Below are positions 26,509 to 35,625 of a stretch of 64,000 bases of DNA, piece after piece. The position numbers and the translations under genes were made by a program. Numbering within the stretch: position 1 is the stretch's first letter; every line of letters begins with the position of its first letter. The stretch lies in the NCBI GenBank assembly GCA_023254735.1, contig JALRKV010000119.1, positions 40,344 to 104,343 on the forward strand, given 5' to 3'. This DNA is from Pseudomonadales bacterium. GTDB taxonomy: Bacteria; Pseudomonadota; Gammaproteobacteria; Pseudomonadales; Pseudohongiellaceae. The notes below the pieces were generated by a model. The model searched no databases. It saw nothing but the letters and a program-made list of their open reading frames with translations, and was not told where the DNA came from.

Positions 26509-27903
26509 CTAAAGATAGGGTGAAAAAAGCCAAGCCGCCGCATCACGTAGTCGAATTAGATAATGCCTTGTCTCACGCGCCTCTGGATCTAACCGCTGCG
26601 CGTCTGCTAAGAGTGATTGAAGGTAATTGGCGAGCCAGAGATTGCACTCGGAGGAAAACAGTTCTAGCCCTAATTCGAAATTAAGGCGCAGGCTGCGGGG
26701 GTCGATATTGGCCGATCCTATCAGAGAATAGTCGCTGTCGATTATCAGCGCCTTGCTATGGATGAAGGGGGCTGGTACTTGATAGACGGGTAGCCCGTCG
26801 GCTACTAGCCGTTTTAGGCTGTGCTGAGATGCCCAGTGGGCTAGGTGAATATTTCCTCGCTTAGGGATAAGGATGCGGACATCGACACCGCGAAGTCGTG
26901 CAGCGGTGAGTGCACCGACAAGATCCTTTTCCGGAAGAAAATACGGCGTAATAAGCCATAGCCGTTCTTTTGCGCTCGAGAACACACCGAGAAGTACGTC
27001 GTTTAACTTATCACTATCTTCGTTGGGACCATCTAAAATTAGCCGTGCCTCAGCACTAAAGGGTATGCTCGGGTCGGGTAACGAGTCTGATGCATTCGCG
27101 AATGTCTCGCCGGTACTGCGCAACCAATCTGCTCTAAACGCGCGCTCAAAGTCACCGACAATCGGTCCTTCGAGCCTAACGTGCAAATCTCGAGCAGGTG
27201 ACTTTATCGCTGGGTCCTTAACAACGTGCTTAGCGCTTATATTGTGTCCGCCGGTGAATGCGATGCGATGGTCGACGATAAGCATTTTTCGATGATTGCG
27301 GAGGTTGATGTGAAGCGACGGCGGCATCAGCCTAACGGGGTCGAAGCGAGCAAAGATTAAATTGGCTTCGCGCAGCGCTCGCCCGACGCGCGGAGGGTAA
27401 GCGAGTTCGCCTAACCCATCGACCAATATCCTCACCTCAACGCCGCGTGCCCGTGCGGCAGTAAGCGCTGTAACAAACTGTCTGCCTATCTGGTCGTGCT
27501 GGAATATATAGGAGCACAAATAGATAGATCGCTTCGCTGTCTTTATATCTGTAAGCATCGCAGGGAAAAGCGCGTCGCCATTCTCTAAAAAGCGTATGGC
27601 CGTGCAGCCGGCTAGTTCTCTATTGCTCGCTCGCTGCCCTATCATTGCTCTCGAATGACGTTCTGAAAGCGGCGCTGGCTCCCCTTCCTCGAGCGTGGGT
27701 TTAGACGAGTAGAGTCTCTGCGCGGTGCTGCGTGTGCGATTGATGCCGAGCAGTAGGTAAGCGATCGGACCCAGAAGCGGCATGAGCAGGCAGAAGCTCA
27801 CCCAGGCAAGAGCGGAGCGGGAGTCGCTTTTTGTCGTTAGGGCGTGAATAGCCGCAGCGGTTGAGACAAGAGCTAGGGCGATGCTAATGAAAAGATTAAG
27901 CAC
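26509..27903 (-). CDS. Cardiolipin synthase-type phospholipase D family protein
   Basis: About 464 residues. Two N-terminal hydrophobic segments are followed by two phospholipase-D domains. Each has an intact HKD motif (HRKMLIVD and HSKALIIDSD), as in bacterial cardiolipin synthases that join two phosphatidylglycerols. GTG 27903 is the likely start, overlapping the end of the EEP gene by 8 bp. The longer frame to 28065 would run inside that gene. The EEP-Cls order resembles the ybhP-clsB unit of E. coli, so the pair probably acts together on membrane lipids. Confidence 0.86.
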   Translation of the reverse strand: MLNLFISIALALVSTAAAIHALTTKSDSRSALAWVSFCLLMPLLGPIAYLLLGINRTRSTAQRLYSSKPTLEEGEPAPLSERHSRAMIGQRASNRELAGCTAIRFLENGDALFPAMLTDIKTAKRSIYLCSYIFQHDQIGRQFVTALTAARARGVEVRILVDGLGELAYPPRVGRALREANLIFARFDPVRLMPPSLHINLRNHRKMLIVDHRIAFTGGHNISAKHVVKDPAIKSPARDLHVRLEGPIVGDFERAFRADWLRSTGETFANASDSLPDPSIPFSAEARLILDGPNEDSDKLNDVLLGVFSSAKERLWLITPYFLPEKDLVGALTAARLRGVDVRILIPKRGNIHLAHWASQHSLKRLVADGLPVYQVPAPFIHSKALIIDSDYSLIGSANIDPRSLRLNFELGLELFSSECNLWLANYLQSLLADAQRLDPEARETRHYLIRLRDAAAWLFSPYL

Positions 27904-28648
27904 GCTCACCCCTCGACAGGTTGGCAACGAGGGCGCTGTGATCTGAAAGCCAACGCCAATTTGGATTCGACAGCACATTTGCTGATTCAACTCTGAGCCC
28001 ACGACAATAAATGCGGTCCATCGACAGCAGTGGCAGTGCGGCAGGAAAGGTTCTCGCTGGCGCACCGCAGATCCAGTCGAATGCCTCTGTTAAACCAAGT
28101 TCTTGTACGAGTGTTCTGTGCGCCGTTAATCGCCAGTCATTGAAGTCGCCTGCGAGAATTAACGGTGACTCAGGCGGGATTTGCGTGAGAATATAATCAA
28201 CAAGCATGCGCAACTGGCGCTTTCTCTCGCGTTCGAAGAGGCCAAGATGCACACTTAGCAACTCCGCACCTTCGTCAAGCGTTACATGGAGTAATCCTCG
28301 CTGAGAGATTCGGTGAAGGCTGAGGTCTTCGTTGTGCACACGGCCGATAGGCGTTGCGCTGAGGATTGCATTACCATGATGCCCCAGAGGCGTTGCGGCG
28401 TTGCGTCCGTAGGCGAAATGGGGCCACACAGAGTCCGCCAGATATTCGAGCTGATCGGTGTTCGGCCACCCTTTGATGCGCCGATGGTAGCGGCTATTTT
28501 CTCCGCTTACCTCTTGTAGGAAAACCAGATTGCACCCAGAATCTCGAAGCGCAACGCGAAGAGCCTCCAGCGTGTAACGAAGATTACTCGCCGAGAACCC
28601 TTTGTGGATATTAAGGGTGAGGGCTCGATACTCTGGTTTCGCGTTCAT
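27896..28648 (-). CDS. Endonuclease/exonuclease/phosphatase (EEP) family protein
   Basis: A 250-residue EEP-fold metal hydrolase. It has LNIHKGF at the first strand, LVFLQEVSG with the metal-binding Glu, LAGDFNDWR with the Asp/Asn pair, and SDHSALVA with the catalytic His. Members cleave phosphodiesters in DNA or lipids, or dephosphorylate inositides. Its overlap with the cardiolipin synthase gene and homology to YbhP point to a lipid-linked role, which is inference. It lies 3 bp downstream of the K+ channel gene. Confidence 0.85.
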   Translation of the reverse strand: MNAKPEYRALTLNIHKGFSASNLRYTLEALRVALRDSGCNLVFLQEVSGENSRYHRRIKGWPNTDQLEYLADSVWPHFAYGRNAATPLGHHGNAILSATPIGRVHNEDLSLHRISQRGLLHVTLDEGAELLSVHLGLFERERKRQLRMLVDYILTQIPPESPLILAGDFNDWRLTAHRTLVQELGLTEAFDWICGAPARTFPAALPLLSMDRIYCRGLRVESANVLSNPNWRWLSDHSALVANLSRGERA

Positions 28649-28651
28649 CGA

Positions 28652-29545
28652 TCAACTCCGGATTACCTCTTGTCCACAGTATTTGCAGAAGCGAGCATCG
28701 AGATCGTGGTTTGTGTTTTTACAACCGCTGCAGGTTGAACTCACGCTATTGTTGCGCTGGTTGCTACGCTGCACCTGCTGCATAAGTTCGGCACCGATTA
28801 TGCCAGTCGGAACTGCGATAATCGCGTAACCGCAGATCATCGCGAATGCTGCAACGAATTGTCCGAGTGAGGTCTGCGGAGCAATGTCGCCATAGCCCAC
28901 TGTTGTAATGGTCACAATAGCCCAGTAGATAGAGACCGGAATATTCGTGAAGCCATTCTCCGGCCCTTCGATGACAAACATCAGTGCGCCGAAAATAATT
29001 ATTAGCACCAGAACAGAAAACAGAAAGACAAAAATCTTACGACGTGCTTGCAAAAGCGCGGCGTAAAGTAGGTTGGCCTCTCCGATATAACGAAACAGTT
29101 TAAGAATGCGGAAAATTCGCAGAACTCGCATTATACGGATGACAAGTAGGTAAGCCGCAGACGGAAAGAGGAAGGCGAGGTAGGTTGGGAGTATCGAGAA
29201 TAGGTCAATGATTCCGTAAAAGCTAAACAGATAGGCGCGCTTATTGGGCGTCGAATAGATTCTGAGGAAATATTCGAGGGTGAAGATTAGCGTAAACGCC
29301 CATTCTAAGCGGTAGATCAAACCACCATAGTTGGAATGAATCGAGGCGACGGAGTCGGCGAGAACGGCGGTAACGCTCGAAAGAATAAGCACGATAAGTG
29401 CGATATCGAACCAGCGTCCAGCACGGGACTCGTAGCCGAATATCACATCAAAGATTGCTTGCTGAAGTGGGGATTGGTTTAAAAGCTGCGAGTCGCCGTT
29501 TGGTTGCAGATCGTCGCTAGAGCCTTGGGCTTGCTTCTCCGTCAT
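28652..29545 (-). CDS. Voltage-gated-type potassium channel with C-terminal zinc ribbon
   Basis: A 297-residue protein. Six transmembrane segments include an Arg-rich S4-like segment (IRIMRVLRIFRILKLFR). The pore helix carries the K+ selectivity filter TVGYGD. After the last segment, a short linker leads to a zinc ribbon with two CxxC pairs (CSGC and CKYC). Tetrameric K+ channels with S4 sensors are common in bacteria; the zinc ribbon at the cytosolic end is unusual and may bind metal or a partner. It is first in a tight operon with the EEP and cardiolipin synthase genes. Confidence 0.9.
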   Translation of the reverse strand: MTEKQAQGSSDDLQPNGDSQLLNQSPLQQAIFDVIFGYESRAGRWFDIALIVLILSSVTAVLADSVASIHSNYGGLIYRLEWAFTLIFTLEYFLRIYSTPNKRAYLFSFYGIIDLFSILPTYLAFLFPSAAYLLVIRIMRVLRIFRILKLFRYIGEANLLYAALLQARRKIFVFLFSVLVLIIIFGALMFVIEGPENGFTNIPVSIYWAIVTITTVGYGDIAPQTSLGQFVAAFAMICGYAIIAVPTGIIGAELMQQVQRSNQRNNSVSSTCSGCKNTNHDLDARFCKYCGQEVIRS

Positions 29546-29574
29546 GGGGCATTCGCACTCTTGCGTTAAATTTT

Positions 29575-29630
29575 AGGCGCTTTAGTCTGAACCTTTATCT
29601 GAACTTTTATTTGAAACTACTAAAGCGCCT
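29575..29630. repeat. Perfect 12-bp inverted repeat enclosing 12-bp tandem repeats
   Basis: Arms AGGCGCTTTAGT (29575-29586) and ACTAAAGCGCCT (29619-29630) are perfect complements. The loop between them is made of degenerate 12-bp units: CTGAACCTTTAT, CTGAACTTTTAT and TTGAAACTACTA. The element lies between the acyl-CoA dehydrogenase stop (29651, minus) and the channel start (29545, minus), so it may terminate transcription of the former. Its T-run is poor. Confidence 0.7.
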
Positions 29631-29650
29631 TGGCAATATTTCCTTGGGTA

Positions 29651-30799
29651 CTAGCTTGCCGCTCTGATCATGTTGCGTGCAATGATTATCTGCTGAATCT
29701 GACTCGTGCCTTCATAGAGTCTAAATAGGCGGACATCACGGTAGAAACGCTCGACGGCGTATTCCGACATGTAGCCCGCTCCCCCATGGATTTGTACAGC
29801 ACGATCGGCAACTCGACCCACCATCTCGGTGCAGAAAAGCTTGCAGGCCGAGGATTCAGTGCTGACATTCTCGCCTCTATCGCGGCGGCGGGCGGTTTCT
29901 AATGTCATACACTCTGCCGCATAGGTCTCGGTTTGTGAGTCTGCGAGCATAGCTTGGATGAGCTGTTGTTCGGCAATGGGTTGTCCGAACTGCTTGCGCT
30001 GCATCGCGTAATCGAGTGCGTCGGCGATTAAGCGTTTTGCGACGCCTATCGACACACCAGAGATATGCAGACGACCTCGGTCCAACACTTTCATGGCCGT
30101 AATGAAGCCTTCGCCTTCTTCGCCAATAATATTTTCGGCGGGGACGCGCACGTCCTCGAAAATGACGTCGCAGGTCATTGATCCCGACTGGCCCATTTTC
30201 TTGTCTACAGAGCCGAGCGTAATCCCGGGCGTGTCGCGCTCAACGATAAATGACGATATTCCGCGTGCGCCTTTGATATCGGGGTTGGTTCTGGCCATGA
30301 CGTTAAAGGTGTGGGCAACCGGCGCGTTGGTAATGTAGCGCTTGGTGCCATTGATCACGTAATGATCGCCTTCGCGACGCGCGGTGGTGCGCAGCGACGC
30401 CGCATCGGAACCCGCCTCGGGTTCGGTTAAGCAGAAACAGCTTATCCACTCGCCACTTGCATACTTCGGCAGATATTTCTGCTTTTGCGCCTCTGTGCCG
30501 TTGAATACGATCGCCGCGGATCCGATGCCGTTGTTTGTCCCCATAATCGAACGGAAAGCTGGAGACGTGTGACCGAGCGCCATAGAGACTAGGATCTCTT
30601 CTTCCATCGTCAGCCCCAGACCGCCGTATTCTTCCGGAATCGTTAGGCCGAACAGGCCCAGTTCGCGCATTTCTTGCAGTAGATCGTCGGGAAGTTTGCC
30701 TTCCTCGGCCATTTGCTCTTCGGCTGGGATTAGTCGCTCGCGCACGAAGCGCTCGATAATGTCGACAAGGGCGTTGATGGTCTCTTGGTCTCGGATCAT
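29651..30799 (-). CDS. Acyl-CoA dehydrogenase (homotetrameric type)
   Basis: A 382-residue enzyme with the full set of acyl-CoA dehydrogenase features: CLTEPEAGSDAASL, YITNAPVAHTF, the FAD-contact QIHGGAGYMSEY, and the catalytic Glu in LYEGTSQIQQIIIARNM near the C-terminus. It would catalyse the first oxidation of beta-oxidation, passing electrons to ETF. Unlike the paired dehydrogenases in this window, it is complete in its catalytic motif. It is divergent from the thiolase gene, with a 275-bp gap that holds a 10-bp tandem repeat. Confidence 0.9.
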   Translation of the reverse strand: MIRDQETINALVDIIERFVRERLIPAEEQMAEEGKLPDDLLQEMRELGLFGLTIPEEYGGLGLTMEEEILVSMALGHTSPAFRSIMGTNNGIGSAAIVFNGTEAQKQKYLPKYASGEWISCFCLTEPEAGSDAASLRTTARREGDHYVINGTKRYITNAPVAHTFNVMARTNPDIKGARGISSFIVERDTPGITLGSVDKKMGQSGSMTCDVIFEDVRVPAENIIGEEGEGFITAMKVLDRGRLHISGVSIGVAKRLIADALDYAMQRKQFGQPIAEQQLIQAMLADSQTETYAAECMTLETARRRDRGENVSTESSACKLFCTEMVGRVADRAVQIHGGAGYMSEYAVERFYRDVRLFRLYEGTSQIQQIIIARNMIRAAS

Positions 30800-30825
30800 A
30801 GTGTCTACCTGTTTATCGCTTTATT

Positions 30826-30865
30826 TAGCTTGCGCTAGCGTGATCTAGATTGCATTAACTTGATG
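30826..30865. repeat. Four degenerate 10-bp tandem repeats
   Basis: TAGCTTGCGC, TAGCGTGATC, TAGATTGCAT and TAACTTGATG follow one another without gaps. T1, A2, T6 and G7 are invariant. The array lies just upstream of the divergent acyl-CoA dehydrogenase start (30799) and could influence its promoter. Confidence 0.6.
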
Positions 30866-31074
30866 ATGTGGTGGCGGTCTTTGCGTGGAAGTTAGGCGCC
30901 TTAGGAGCAAGGAAATTAGCATATTCCACGAGTCTGCGCGACTCATACCATGGCTAAAAACCCTATGCTATGATCCGGAGGATACGGCAACCAGCCGCGG
31001 TCAGACCTGTTTGGCGGCGTCAGGGCCTTTAGTCGCAAAACTCACACTCAGTCGAATTCGGAGAGCACCCAGCC

Positions 31075-32295
31075 ATGTCAGACAAGCACCTTAACGACGC
31101 ATTCATTTATTCCGGCGGGCGTTCGGCCTTCGGCAGACATGGCGGGGGTCTTTCATCTATCCGTCCAGACGATTTGCTTGCGCATGTCATTAAGTCTGTC
31201 GTTGCTAGCAGTGGCTTCACTCCCGAAACCTTCGAAGATGTCGTTATGGGAAACACCAACGGCGCTGGCGAGGACTGCCGCAACGTCGCACGCTTTGCTT
31301 CGCTCCGCGCGGGCATGCCGACAGCGCTGGCGGGAATCACGGTAAACCGGTTGTGTGGATCGGGGCTCGCGGCGACACTGGACGCGGCACGCGGCGTAAA
31401 AGTCGGCGAGGGAGATCTCTTTCTGGCCGGTGGCGTCGAATCGATGAGCCGCGCGCCTCTCGTTCTTTCCAAGGCAACAAGCGCGTTCGATCGAGGTCAG
31501 CAGATAGCTGACAGCACGCTTGGTGCGCGATTCACAAATCCAGAATATGCAAAAGTATACGGCAATGACACCATGCCACAGACAGCGGACAATATTGCCT
31601 CTGATCTCGGCATTTCGCGCGAGGACAGTGATATTTTCGCCGCGGCTTCGCAGTCTAAATACGAAGCGGCGCGCGCCGAGGGCTTTTTCAAAGACGAGAT
31701 CATCCCGATTGAGGTCGATCAGGGGCGGAAGAAGCCCGCGATCACTGTCGATGCAGATGAGCATCCGCGGCCGTCCTCAGACCTCGAGACCCTAGGTAAC
31801 CTCCGCTCTCTCTTCGAGGGAGGAGTAGTGACAGCAGGAAATGCCTCTGGCATCAACGACGGTGCTGCGGCACTCGTGATCGGCAATCGCGAGGTCGGTG
31901 AGAAATTTGGCGTCAAGCCACGTGTTCGTATCATCGCAGGCGCCGTCGCTGGCGTTGAACCCCGAGTAATGGGGCTGGGCCCTGTTTTCGCGATTCGCAA
32001 AGCGCTCGCGCGAGCGAATCTAACCCTCGCAGACATGGATGTAATCGAGATAAATGAAGCCTTTGCAACCCAAGTGCTGGGTTGCCTCAAAATTCTTGAG
32101 GTCGACTTTACTGATCCGCGCGTAAATCCTAACGGTGGTGCGATCGCCGTCGGCCACCCCCTCGGCGCGTCCGGTGCGCGCATTGCGCTTACTACGATGC
32201 GTCATCTCGAGCGCACCGGCGGCCGCTATGCGGCGATAAGTCTATGCATCGGCATCGGGCAGGGCGTCGCAGCAATTATCGAACGCTTGGACTAG
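31075..32295 (+). CDS. Acetyl-CoA acyltransferase (thiolase)
   Basis: A 406-residue thiolase of the beta-ketoadipyl/3-ketoacyl-CoA type. The acyl-accepting Cys is in NRLCGSGLAA near residue 90. The His is in VGHPLGASGAR and the second Cys in SLCIGIGQG near the C-terminus. GGAGAG lies about 8 nt upstream of ATG 31075. It carries out the thiolytic cleavage for the multifunctional protein encoded 75 bp downstream. PcaF-like identity is possible, but no aromatic-pathway genes are nearby. Confidence 0.9.
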   Translation: MSDKHLNDAFIYSGGRSAFGRHGGGLSSIRPDDLLAHVIKSVVASSGFTPETFEDVVMGNTNGAGEDCRNVARFASLRAGMPTALAGITVNRLCGSGLAATLDAARGVKVGEGDLFLAGGVESMSRAPLVLSKATSAFDRGQQIADSTLGARFTNPEYAKVYGNDTMPQTADNIASDLGISREDSDIFAAASQSKYEAARAEGFFKDEIIPIEVDQGRKKPAITVDADEHPRPSSDLETLGNLRSLFEGGVVTAGNASGINDGAAALVIGNREVGEKFGVKPRVRIIAGAVAGVEPRVMGLGPVFAIRKALARANLTLADMDVIEINEAFATQVLGCLKILEVDFTDPRVNPNGGAIAVGHPLGASGARIALTTMRHLERTGGRYAAISLCIGIGQGVAAIIERLD

Positions 32296-32370
32296 ATCGG
32301 GCGCGGAGCGCTCTAGTGAGCACAGCAGCAATACAAAATCCAGAATTAAATAGAAAAGGGAACTAGTACT

Positions 32371-34476
32371 ATGTCCAATGTAGTGAGCTATCAAGTCGTC
32401 GACAACATCGGCGTTATCAGCGTGAACAATCCACCCGTCAACGCCCTCGCGCAAGTGGTCCGTGCAGGCATACTCGAAGCGGTCACGGCGGCACAAAACG
32501 ATGCGACCGACGCCTTAGTTCTTCGCTGCGAGGGACGTACTTTTATCGCCGGCGCCGATATCACCGAATTTGGCAAGCCGCCGCAAGGCCCGGGTTTACC
32601 CGAAGTGCTCGGCGCCATCGAAAACTCGACTAAGCCAGTCATCGCAGCTATACACGGCACGGCTCTCGGCGGCGGTTTTGAAGTATCTCTCGCTTGTCAC
32701 TACCGCTGCGCTATCGCTTCGGCAAAAGTAGGCTTGCCAGAAGTGAAGCTCGGGCTTCTCCCAGGCGCGGGTGGGACGCAGCGAGTCCCTCGCATCGCTG
32801 GCGTAAAAGTCGCGCTCGACATGATCACCTCTGGTAATCCAATTGGCGCTGAGAAAGCGAAAGCGCTCAATCTGATCGACGAGGTTGTCGGAGGTGATGA
32901 CGTTCAGGCGGGGGCGATAGCCTATGCTAAAGAGCTCGTCGCATCCGGCGCACCGCTTAAGCGAATCCGCGACATTACTATCGATCCTGCTACCGTCGAA
33001 CCTGGATTTTTTGACGCGGCGCGTAAGCAGCTTGCCGCGCGAGCTCGCGGTCAGATAGCGCCTGATCGTATCGTTTCGTGCATCGAGGCAGCGGTAGGGC
33101 AACCAATGGACGCGGGTCTGGACCGTGAGCGCGAGCTTTTCATGGAGTTAGTAAGTTCTCCCGAATCCGCTGCGATGCGTCATATCTTCTTCGCCGAGCG
33201 TCAGGCCGCAAAGATTAAGGATCTGCCGCGCGACACGCCTCTGCGCGAGGTAAAAAAAGTTGCTGTTATCGGCGGCGGCACCATGGGCGGCGGCATAGCG
33301 ATGTGTTTTGCGAACGTGGGCATCAAGGTTGTCATGGTCGAGATTAATGACGAGGCGCTCGCACGCGGTCTCGGCATCATCGAGAAGAACTACGCAATCA
33401 CGATGAAAAAAGGCAAGCTTACCGAGGCGCAGGTCGCGCAGTGCATGGGTGCAATAAGCGGGACCACAGACTACGGCGATCTTGCAGATGTTGATTTGGT
33501 TATCGAGGCTGTCTTCGAGAACCTAGAGCTTAAAAAAGAAATATTCGCAAAGCTCGATGCGGTTTGTAAGCCGGGCGCAATCCTTGCGAGTAACACCTCC
33601 TACCAAGACATCGATGCGATCGCCGCTGCAACTAAGCGTCCACAAGATGTGCTCGGTATGCATTTCTTTAGCCCGGCGAATGTAATGAAATTGCTCGAAG
33701 TTGTGCGTGGTGAGAAAACTGCAGACGACGCACTGGCAACTGCGATGGCAATTGGTAAGAAAATCGGCAAGGTATGCGCTCTGTCACGCGTCTGCTACGG
33801 CTTTATCGGTAACCGGATGCTCGGAGGTTATGGCCGCGAGTCACAGATGCTGCTGCTCGATGGTTGCACACCGGCGCAGGTTGACTCTGCGCTCGAAGGC
33901 TTCGGCATGGCGATGGGCCCCCTTGCGATGGGCGATCTCGCTGGTCTCGATGTGGGCTACAAAGCTCGCGAGGGACGCACAGACCTTCCCAACGATCCGA
34001 AGCTTTACCGTATGGGCACGGTTCTCGTCGAAATGGATCGCTTCGGTCAAAAAACAGGCGCGGGCTTCTATAAATACGATCCTGCGACTCGTGCACGCAT
34101 GAATGATCCTGAGATTGAAGCACTGATTAAATCAGAAGCGGCTGCCCTAGGTGTTGAGCAACGCGAGGTCAGCGAGCAAGAGATTCTTGAGCGCTGTCTC
34201 TATCCTTTGATCAACGAGGGCGCGCTCATTCTCGAAGAGGGTATTGCCCAGCGGCCGAGCGACATCGACGTTGTCTATGTGTTCGGTTACGCCTTCCCAG
34301 CGCCTAAGGGCGGACCAATGCACTACGCCGATCACGTGGGTCTGAAAAACGTCTACGACAAGATCTGTGAATTCCGAGACCGCTATGGCGAAGACTACTG
34401 GAAACCAGCGCCACTGCTCGAAAAATTGGCGAAGGAAGGTAAAACCTTCGCGCAATGGGGAGCCGAACAGGAGTAA
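32371..34476 (+). CDS. Bifunctional enoyl-CoA hydratase / 3-hydroxyacyl-CoA dehydrogenase
   Basis: A 701-residue two-enzyme protein of FadB/FadJ or peroxisomal type. Residues 1 to about 190 form a crotonase domain, with oxyanion-hole stretch FIAGADITEF and LPEVKLGLLPGAGGTQR bearing the catalytic Glu. From about residue 300 comes the NAD-binding domain (VAVIGGGTMGGGIA), then HFFSPANVMKLLEVV with the catalytic His, and two C-terminal 3HCDH domains. It hydrates enoyl-CoA and oxidises the hydroxyacyl product. It sits between a thiolase and an alcohol dehydrogenase. Confidence 0.92.
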   Translation: MSNVVSYQVVDNIGVISVNNPPVNALAQVVRAGILEAVTAAQNDATDALVLRCEGRTFIAGADITEFGKPPQGPGLPEVLGAIENSTKPVIAAIHGTALGGGFEVSLACHYRCAIASAKVGLPEVKLGLLPGAGGTQRVPRIAGVKVALDMITSGNPIGAEKAKALNLIDEVVGGDDVQAGAIAYAKELVASGAPLKRIRDITIDPATVEPGFFDAARKQLAARARGQIAPDRIVSCIEAAVGQPMDAGLDRERELFMELVSSPESAAMRHIFFAERQAAKIKDLPRDTPLREVKKVAVIGGGTMGGGIAMCFANVGIKVVMVEINDEALARGLGIIEKNYAITMKKGKLTEAQVAQCMGAISGTTDYGDLADVDLVIEAVFENLELKKEIFAKLDAVCKPGAILASNTSYQDIDAIAAATKRPQDVLGMHFFSPANVMKLLEVVRGEKTADDALATAMAIGKKIGKVCALSRVCYGFIGNRMLGGYGRESQMLLLDGCTPAQVDSALEGFGMAMGPLAMGDLAGLDVGYKAREGRTDLPNDPKLYRMGTVLVEMDRFGQKTGAGFYKYDPATRARMNDPEIEALIKSEAAALGVEQREVSEQEILERCLYPLINEGALILEEGIAQRPSDIDVVYVFGYAFPAPKGGPMHYADHVGLKNVYDKICEFRDRYGEDYWKPAPLLEKLAKEGKTFAQWGAEQE

Positions 34477-34497
34477 TTTCTGCGCTGAACCTTAATG

Positions 34498-34527
34498 GCT
34501 GTGCGGCGCAACCCAACGCTGCACAGC
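34498..34527 (+). terminator. Hairpin between the bifunctional enzyme and alcohol dehydrogenase genes
   Basis: An 11-bp stem with one G-T pair (GCTGTGC and GCACAGC, then GCG and CGC) closes an 8-nt loop. The run after it is only weakly T-rich (TCCTCTTTA), so it may attenuate rather than fully stop transcription of the downstream genes. Confidence 0.5.
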
Positions 34528-34558
34528 TCCTCTTTACGAGACAGGCCAGGAGGTCATC

Positions 34559-35596
34559 ATGCTCTCATTCGAAACCACTACACCGGGCGGCCCTCTCGCC
34601 GCCGTCGAATCTGATATTCCGCAGCCGCAGGGCACCGAAGTCATCGTTAAAATGTTGGCCTGCGGTGTGTGCCATTCCGATATTCATATGCACGACGGGG
34701 TGTTCGATCTCGGTCACGGCAAACAGCTAGAAGTGGGACGACCCGGCATGGTCTTGGGCCATGAAATATTTGGTGAAGTCGTTGCCATTGGGCCCGAATG
34801 TGAGGGCGCTGCGGTTGGCGATCGCCGAGTGGTTTATCCATGGATCGGCTGCGGTGAATGCGCCTCCTGCTTGCGCGGTGATGAAAACCTCTGCACGCCG
34901 GGTCGCGCGTTAGGTATAGCGGCTAAAGGCGGTTTCGCCGAGTATGTATCGGTACCGCATTCGCGCTATCTGTTCGACAAGGGCGAGGTAAGCGACAGCC
35001 TTGCAGCGACTTATGCCTGTTCGGGCCTAACTGCCTACAGCGCGTTGAACAAGTTGGGTGAATTGGGCAAGGGCGATGAGGTTGTGATCATCGGTGCAGG
35101 TGGCGTCGGTATGATGGCGATTCAGATCGCCTTGTCTAAGGGAATAGATCCGATTGTTGCCGATATCGACGAAGCTAAGCTCGCCGCAGCGAGGGAATTG
35201 GGCGTAACGCGCACATTCGATTCGAGTGATCCGCAATCTGGCAAAGAAATACGTAAGTCGACTGGCGGCGCCTATGCGGTGCTTGACTTCGTGGGCGCTG
35301 AAGCCTCGGTTAACTATGGACTTGGCTGTCTTCGCAAAGGCGGCATGATAATCATCGTCGGTCTCTATGGTGGTTCCCTTAACATTCCGATTCCGTTCCT
35401 GCCCATGAACGCGCGCATTATTCAAGGAAGCTATGTCGGCACGCTGCAAGATATGAGTGAACTCATGGAATTGGTGCGAGCTGGAAAAATAGACCCGATC
35501 GAAATCCATGAGCGTCCTTTGGCCGAGGCAGAGGCAGCACTTGCCGATCTCAAAGCGGGCAAGGTGCGCGGTCGTCAGGTGCTCGTAAATAGCTAG
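34559..35596 (+). CDS. Zinc-dependent alcohol dehydrogenase (medium-chain)
   Basis: A 345-residue medium-chain dehydrogenase. The catalytic zinc ligands are in CGVCHSDIH and GHEIFGEV. The structural zinc site has four cysteines (CGECASC, then LRGDENLC). The nucleotide-binding motif is GAGGVGMM, followed by DIDEAKL with an Asp that favours NAD. It would oxidise an alcohol to an aldehyde or ketone before or within the pathway of the surrounding beta-oxidation genes. Substrate unknown. Confidence 0.88.
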   Translation: MLSFETTTPGGPLAAVESDIPQPQGTEVIVKMLACGVCHSDIHMHDGVFDLGHGKQLEVGRPGMVLGHEIFGEVVAIGPECEGAAVGDRRVVYPWIGCGECASCLRGDENLCTPGRALGIAAKGGFAEYVSVPHSRYLFDKGEVSDSLAATYACSGLTAYSALNKLGELGKGDEVVIIGAGGVGMMAIQIALSKGIDPIVADIDEAKLAAARELGVTRTFDSSDPQSGKEIRKSTGGAYAVLDFVGAEASVNYGLGCLRKGGMIIIVGLYGGSLNIPIPFLPMNARIIQGSYVGTLQDMSELMELVRAGKIDPIEIHERPLAEAEAALADLKAGKVRGRQVLVNS

Positions 35597-35625
35597 CGGC
35601 AACAACACAGCAGAGGAGTAGAAAG

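Noticed and set aside
31107..32205. Long minus-strand open frames opposite the thiolase
   Set aside because: They mirror the codon bias of the thiolase gene on the + strand and match no protein I recognise.
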